From positions 1 to 44,463 of the forward strand of contig CAZTGM010000006.1 of assembly GCA_964613235.1 (NCBI GenBank): DNA of 44,463 bases, read 5' to 3'. The notes under the pieces were generated by a model. It was given only the letters and a program-made list of their open reading frames with translations. It had not been told where the DNA came from and made no database searches. The stretch comes from J005 sp964613235 (GTDB lineage: Bacteria > Pseudomonadota > Zetaproteobacteria > Mariprofundales > Mariprofundaceae). Positions 41,148 to 44,463 of this stretch are shown here, in pieces (the stretch's first letter is position 1; the number at the start of each line of letters is the position of its first letter). The position numbers and the translations under genes are program-made.

Positions 41148-41474
41148 TTAGTCGTGTGAGGCGCGAGATGCTTTTTCCTCATGGCCGGATATGCCAAAGC
41201 GGCGTGCCAGCTCCTGCAGTACATCATCGGCAGAAAGGCCCTTTTCGGCTAACATCACCATGGTGTGAAACCAGAGATCGGCGGTTTCGTAGATAATTTG
41301 TTCGCGATCATTGTTTTTTGCGGCAATAATCGTTTCCACGGCTTCCTCGCCGATTTTTTCGAGCATTTTATCCGGCCTGGCATACAGTGAGGCAACATAG
41401 GAGGTCTCTGGCGATTCATTTTTGCGCGCTTCCAGTGTCTCACTTAAGAGCTGCAAAATATCAGCAGTGTTCAT
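41148..41474 (-). CDS. hisE: Phosphoribosyl-ATP pyrophosphatase
   Basis: HisE removes pyrophosphate from phosphoribosyl-ATP, the second step of histidine synthesis. The 108-residue helical protein has the metal-binding EEAVETIIAAKN and E-x-A-D-L-W-F-H motifs (IGEEAVETIIAAKNNDR; YETADLWFHTMVML), which define the MazG-like HisE fold. The start overlaps the hisI stop (ATGA). In many bacteria hisI and hisE are fused; here they are separate adjacent genes. Confidence 0.95.
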   Translation of the reverse strand: MNTADILQLLSETLEARKNESPETSYVASLYARPDKMLEKIGEEAVETIIAAKNNDREQIIYETADLWFHTMVMLAEKGLSADDVLQELARRFGISGHEEKASRASHD

Positions 41475-41827
41475 TTCAGAGGATCCTCCACGGTTTGCCA
41501 GTCATCATCTTCCAGGTGACGATAAAAACAGGATGCCCGATTAGTGTGGCAGGCAGGGCCGGTTTGTTCGATTTCCAGCAGTAGTGTGTCGCCATCGCAA
41601 TCGAGGAAGATATCGAGAACCTTTTGCACATGGCCGGAGGATTCGCCTTTTTTCCACTGGGCCTGGCGAGAGCGGGAATAATAGTGCGCAAAGCCAGTGG
41701 CCAGCGTCTGGCGCACAGCTTCCTCATTCATCCAGGCCATCATCAGCACGCGGCCGGATGTGGCATCCTGGGCGATGGCCGGAACCAGGCCGGCCTCATT
41801 GAAGGTGATGGAGTCCAGCAAGCTCAT
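41471..41827 (-). CDS. hisI: Phosphoribosyl-AMP cyclohydrolase
   Basis: HisI opens the purine ring of phosphoribosyl-AMP, the third step of histidine synthesis. The 118-residue product has VLMMAWMNEEAVRQTL, HYYSRSRQAQWKKGESSGH and the metal-binding Asp/Cys set DCDGDTLLLEIEQTGPACHT plus a later Cys (ASCFYR). It is a stand-alone HisI. AGGT sits 9 bases before the ATG, inside the 24-codon ORF described separately; the stop overlaps hisE (ATGA). Other his genes are not in the window, so the cluster is split from the main pathway. Confidence 0.95.
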   Translation of the reverse strand: MSLLDSITFNEAGLVPAIAQDATSGRVLMMAWMNEEAVRQTLATGFAHYYSRSRQAQWKKGESSGHVQKVLDIFLDCDGDTLLLEIEQTGPACHTNRASCFYRHLEDDDWQTVEDPLK

Positions 41828-41898
41828 CGGCGACTACCTAACCACAAAGGCATATTTCGCACGCTTTGCGTTTCTATGTCTTTGAGGTTCAGTTTCAT
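41824..41898 (-). CDS. Possible 24-residue small protein between hemL and hisI
   Basis: In the 67-base gap between hemL and hisI one reading frame is open from an ATG that overlaps the hemL stop (ATGA) to a TGA that overlaps the hisI start (ATGA). It reads MKLNLKDIETQSVRN, then MPLWLGSRR. The peptide is basic with a short hydrophobic PLWLG patch and resembles nothing I know. No good ribosome site precedes it, so expression would depend on coupling to hemL. The exact double overlap, the same type used at hisI-hisE, is the main evidence; a 25-codon open frame can occur by chance. Confidence 0.35.
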   Translation of the reverse strand: MKLNLKDIETQSVRNMPLWLGSRR

Positions 41899-43193
41899 GT
41901 CTTCAGCTTTTTCAGCGCGCGATTGGCAGCGGCGATGGTGGCGTCGATATCCTCATCGCTGTGCGCAGCGGACATGAAGGCCGCTTCATACTGGCTGGGT
42001 GCGAGATAAATGCCTTCATCGAGCATGGCATTGAAGAAACTGCCGAAGAATGCCAGATCGCAATGCGTGCTCACATCGGCACCGCAGCGTACGGCATCGA
42101 GTTCGGTGAAAAATACTGTGAACATGGCGCCAACCTGATTGGCCACGGCAGGAACACCGGCCTCGCGGCAGCCGGCCAGCAGGCCTTCAACCAGACGTGT
42201 GGTCTTGTCCTCAAGGGCATCATAAAAACCGTCCGTGCGCAGGCGGCTCAGGGTTTCGAGTCCTGCACGCATAGCCAGTGGATTGCCGGAGAGGGTGCCG
42301 GCCTGATAGACCGGACCATCCGGTGAAATGCGGCGCATGATGTCCTCGCGGCCGCCATAGGCGCCAACCGGCAGGCCGCCGCCAATGATTTTGCCCAGGC
42401 AGGTCAGGTCCGGCATGATACCGAAACGCTGTTGTGCGCCACCGGAAGCTACGCGAAAGCCGCACATAACCTCATCGAAAATCAGCAGGGCGCCTTCCTT
42501 ATTGCAGATATCTCGCAGGGCTTGCAGGAAGCCGGTGGAATACAGATCCATGACGCCGGTATTACCAGGCACTGGCTCGACGATGATGCAGGCGATTTCC
42601 TCCTTATTTTCAGCAAACAATGCTTTTACAGCATCGATATCGTTGAATGGTGCGGTTAACGTCAGTTTGGCATAATCCGCCGGTACGCCGGCCGAATCCG
42701 GTTCACCAAATGTGGCAGCACCGCTGCCGGCCTTGACCAGGAACCCATCAGCATGGCCGTGATAGCCACCATCGAATTTGATGAATTTGTCACGTCCGGT
42801 AAAACCGCGTGCCAGACGCAGTGCACTCATCGTTGCTTCGGTGCCTGAATTGACGAAACGAATCACTTCGATGGATGGCACCATGTCGATAACCAGTTCA
42901 GCCAGTTCGATTTCCAGCTCGCAGGGTGCACCAAAGCTCATACCTTTGGCTGCAGTTTCCTGTACGCCGCGTACCACGTCCGGATGGGCATGTCCGAGGA
43001 TCATCGGCCCCCAGGAGCCGACATAATCGATATAGGCATTGCCATCGACATCATAGACTTTGCTGCCTGCGGCATGGTCGAAGAAACGAGGTGTTCCACC
43101 CACACCCTTAAAGGCGCGTACGGGTGAATTGACGCCGCCAGGTAACAGGCGTTTGGCGTGTTCGAAATCGGATTGAGACTGTTGAATGGACAT
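41895..43193 (-). CDS. hemL: Glutamate-1-semialdehyde 2,1-aminomutase
   Basis: HemL converts glutamate-1-semialdehyde to 5-aminolevulinate in the C5 route to heme, with pyridoxal phosphate. The 432-residue product is full length. The PLP Lys is Lys268 (LTCLGKIIGGGLPVGAYGG), the cofactor Asp lies in ALLIFDEVMCGFR, and RFVNSGTEATMSALRLAR and FDGGYHGHADGFLVKAGSG are typical substrate and PLP-binding parts. AAGGAAA precedes the ATG at 43193, and a good promoter lies just upstream. The gene is followed by a possible 24-codon ORF and then hisI-hisE. Confidence 0.97.
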   Translation of the reverse strand: MSIQQSQSDFEHAKRLLPGGVNSPVRAFKGVGGTPRFFDHAAGSKVYDVDGNAYIDYVGSWGPMILGHAHPDVVRGVQETAAKGMSFGAPCELEIELAELVIDMVPSIEVIRFVNSGTEATMSALRLARGFTGRDKFIKFDGGYHGHADGFLVKAGSGAATFGEPDSAGVPADYAKLTLTAPFNDIDAVKALFAENKEEIACIIVEPVPGNTGVMDLYSTGFLQALRDICNKEGALLIFDEVMCGFRVASGGAQQRFGIMPDLTCLGKIIGGGLPVGAYGGREDIMRRISPDGPVYQAGTLSGNPLAMRAGLETLSRLRTDGFYDALEDKTTRLVEGLLAGCREAGVPAVANQVGAMFTVFFTELDAVRCGADVSTHCDLAFFGSFFNAMLDEGIYLAPSQYEAAFMSAAHSDEDIDATIAAANRALKKLKT

Positions 43194-43226
43194 GCTGTTT
43201 CCTTGATCGTTGAAATGGGGGATGCG

Positions 43227-43255
43227 ACGTTAGAAAGCGAGCCGTCCGATGTCAA
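43227..43255 (-). promoter_or_regulatory. Promoter upstream of hemL
   Basis: On the minus strand TTGACA (43255-43250, a perfect -35) and TAACGT (43232-43227) are separated by 17 bases. The -10 lies about 34 bases before the hemL ATG, giving a short leader. This is the best-looking sigma-70 type promoter in the window; it would drive hemL, the small ORF, hisI and hisE independently of the upstream SPOR gene. Confidence 0.55.
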
Positions 43256-43265
43256 ACAGGAAGCG

Positions 43266-44132
43266 TTATTTTCCTATCCAGATATCATCCATATGCAGTT
43301 GTTTTCGTAATTCCGTAGCCTTTTTCTGTGCCGCTTCCTTGCTGGCAAAGCCCGGAATGTAGATGCGATACCAGGTCTTGCCCTTAATCTGTAGCGGGGC
43401 GTAGGCGGCAGGTACGCCCAGTGCCTGCAGACGTTCGGTCTCCTTGCGAATTGCCTTCTCGGAGGTGCCGGAAACCAGGTTGACTTTCCATGGGGCATTG
43501 CCTGTCTGTGCGAGAGCAGGATGTGTAGTTTTGTCGCTGTCCAGTGCTGGCGTATGATTGGCCGCTGGCTCCGCTTCCATTGCAGGCTGAGGTGTTGCAG
43601 CGGGTTTAACTGCAGCAGCCGGAGGTGTTTCCTCTTTGGCGGCTTCCGGTTGTCCGTCGGTCGTCTTTACCTGCGAGGGAGTTGACTCAGCATTTGCCGA
43701 TGGTTCGTTAGCGGGCGGTTCGACTGCGGATGATGTGCTCTCGCTGCTTGCCTCTTCGTGATCGTCTGTTGTTTTTTCCGGGGTGCCTTTTAATCGCGCC
43801 AGATCATCGAGGTGCTGTTCGATGTCTGTCTGGCGGTTGTTGAGCAGGGCCATGGCTTCATGGGTTCTGGCCATTTGTGCATGCATGATTGCGATCTGAT
43901 TTTCTACCTCATCCATGCGATGGTTTTGTGCAAAAGCAATCCACAGAGCGGCGGCCGCAATGATACAGGCAATCAGGCCGCTGACAGAGAAAGGCAGTTT
44001 ACGAGGCGTTGCCGGTTTGGATGGACGTTCAAATTTTTCGCCGGAAGCCGTTTTCTGAAAAGGTGTTGCTTCCCTTGCGGGAATGATTTCATCCAGGCCG
44101 GCAACATCAGTAGTTTGTTTTTTGTCACTCAT
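43266..44132 (-). CDS. SPOR-domain membrane protein
   Basis: The 288-residue product has a cytoplasmic N-terminus (1-47), one membrane helix (about 48-68, FSVSGLIACIIAAAALWIAF), a predicted coiled-coil (71-115, DEVENQIAIMHAQMARTHEA), a long Pro/Ala/Glu/Thr-rich linker (116-210) and a C-terminal SPOR domain (about 212-288: WKVNLVSGTSEKAIRKETER, then TWYRIYIPGFASKEAAQKKA). SPOR domains bind denuded glycan strands of septal peptidoglycan; proteins of this shape (DedD, FtsN and others) act in division or cell-wall remodelling. Which type it is cannot be told from sequence. A GGAGAA precedes the ATG at 44132. The linker is compositionally simple and probably fast-evolving. Confidence 0.85.
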   Translation of the reverse strand: MSDKKQTTDVAGLDEIIPAREATPFQKTASGEKFERPSKPATPRKLPFSVSGLIACIIAAAALWIAFAQNHRMDEVENQIAIMHAQMARTHEAMALLNNRQTDIEQHLDDLARLKGTPEKTTDDHEEASSESTSSAVEPPANEPSANAESTPSQVKTTDGQPEAAKEETPPAAAVKPAATPQPAMEAEPAANHTPALDSDKTTHPALAQTGNAPWKVNLVSGTSEKAIRKETERLQALGVPAAYAPLQIKGKTWYRIYIPGFASKEAAQKKATELRKQLHMDDIWIGK

Positions 44133-44184
44133 GGATCATTCTCCGTCGATGTATATGCTTTTGGCATAGCGATGCCTGATCTGG

Positions 44185-44224
44185 CCTGCTTGCCGGCTGA
44201 TCCTCAAGCCCGCCGGAAAGCAGG
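44185..44224. repeat. Inverted repeat (hairpin) between the SPOR gene and the next gene
   Basis: CCTGCTTGCCGGC (44185-44197) pairs with GCCGGAAAGCAGG (44212-44224) with one mismatch around a 14-base loop. The stem is strong, but there is no T-run on either strand, so it is not a standard intrinsic terminator. It lies 13 bases past the stop of the minus-strand gene at 44237 and may protect the 3' end of its message or attenuate transcription into the SPOR gene. Confidence 0.6.
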
Positions 44225-44236
44225 TGTTCGTTTTCG

Positions 44237-44428
44237 TTACTGGGCTACCTTGCTTTCCAGCCCGTGAATCATCATTTCCAGTTGGCTTAATGATATGATG
44301 GTTGGCTCCTGGTTCGGTTTTTTGAGGTAAATAGTCGTACCGCCACGGCTTTCAACAACGGTCTGCTCTCGGTATTCCTTGCCATGTACGTGTTCGACGG
44401 CATTAAGGTAGAGCCTCCTCAAAAACAT
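44237..44428 (-). CDS. Hypothetical protein, possibly 5'-truncated by the window edge
   Basis: The ORF reads MFLRRLYLNAVEHVHGKEYR, then EQTVVESRGGTTIYLKKPNQ, and ends QLEMMIHGLESKVAQ. No known family was recognised. The frame stays open from the ATG at 44428 to the window end (44463), and the upstream codons (TLPLDGRW) look coding, so the real start may lie outside the window. There is no good ribosome site at 44428. No signal peptide or membrane segment is evident; the middle is predicted beta-rich and the end helical. A strong hairpin follows the stop. Confidence 0.5.
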   Translation of the reverse strand: MFLRRLYLNAVEHVHGKEYREQTVVESRGGTTIYLKKPNQEPTIISLSQLEMMIHGLESKVAQ

Positions 44429-44463
44429 CCATCTACCATCCAGTGGAAGCGTCCGCGAAGCGG

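Noticed and set aside
41828..41894. A promoter or terminator in the hemL-hisI gap.
   Set aside because: No -35/-10 pair or hairpin with T-run could be found; the gap is better explained by coupling or the small ORF.
1..44463. CRISPR arrays, prophage genes, toxin-antitoxin pairs or defence islands.
   Set aside because: No regular direct repeats with spacers were seen and no phage, nuclease-defence or toxin gene was recognised; nearly all genes are housekeeping.

Overview
The window is a dense bacterial chromosome segment of moderate GC (by eye) with almost no spare DNA. The organism is most likely a free-living, motile, Gram-negative proteobacterium. It carries bamD and a lipoprotein signal, flagellar hook-junction genes, a CsrA-FliW pair (absent from most Gamma- and Betaproteobacteria), and a cdaA-ybbR-glmM cyclic-di-AMP cluster that is uncommon in Proteobacteria. 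This mixture and the gene order suggest a Zetaproteobacterium such as Mariprofundus. That is inference from memory of gene content, not a measured placement.

Layout: (1) 1-3183, the end of a flagellar operon: flgK (cut by the window edge), flgL, csrA, fliW. (2) 3206-3874, an orphan type IV pilin/pseudopilin gene followed by a decayed transposase fragment. (3) 3967-6890, minus strand: znuA-znuC-znuB zinc importer with an overlapping RDD membrane protein gene. (4) 7017-13701, plus strand: tilS, ftsH, folP, cdaA, ybbR, glmM. (5) 13758-20446: tRNA-Val, thrS, infC, rpmI, rplT, an intrinsic terminator, then pheS-pheT. infC appears to start at an AUC codon. (6) 20548-23199: an NfeD-like gene and rnhB, facing a CPA2 cation/proton antiporter. 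(7) 23342-30365: mutS, glnD, patatin-like lipase, small membrane protein and sugar-1-phosphate nucleotidyltransferase, joined by consecutive start/stop overlaps. (8) 30401-35074, minus strand: rne, rluD, pgeF, bamD. (9) 35409-41113: rluC, a small membrane protein, a HIT/DciA-like/Tim44-like cluster ending in a terminator, aat, and a divergent yeiH/lysR pair around a palindromic operator candidate. (10) 41148-44463, minus strand: a hypothetical gene, a SPOR protein, hemL, a possible 24-codon ORF, hisI and hisE.

Most genes are core housekeeping functions: translation, tRNA modification, rRNA pseudouridylation, RNA turnover, mismatch repair, nitrogen sensing, outer-membrane assembly, and heme and histidine synthesis. 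I found no CRISPR array, intact insertion sequence, prophage or defence island, and no clearly new multi-gene system. The points most worth checking are the 24-codon ORF coupled to hemL and hisI, the AUC start of infC, the divergent CsrA next to FliW, the c-di-AMP cluster, the RNase E arginine-rich tail, and the pilin/transposase scar.
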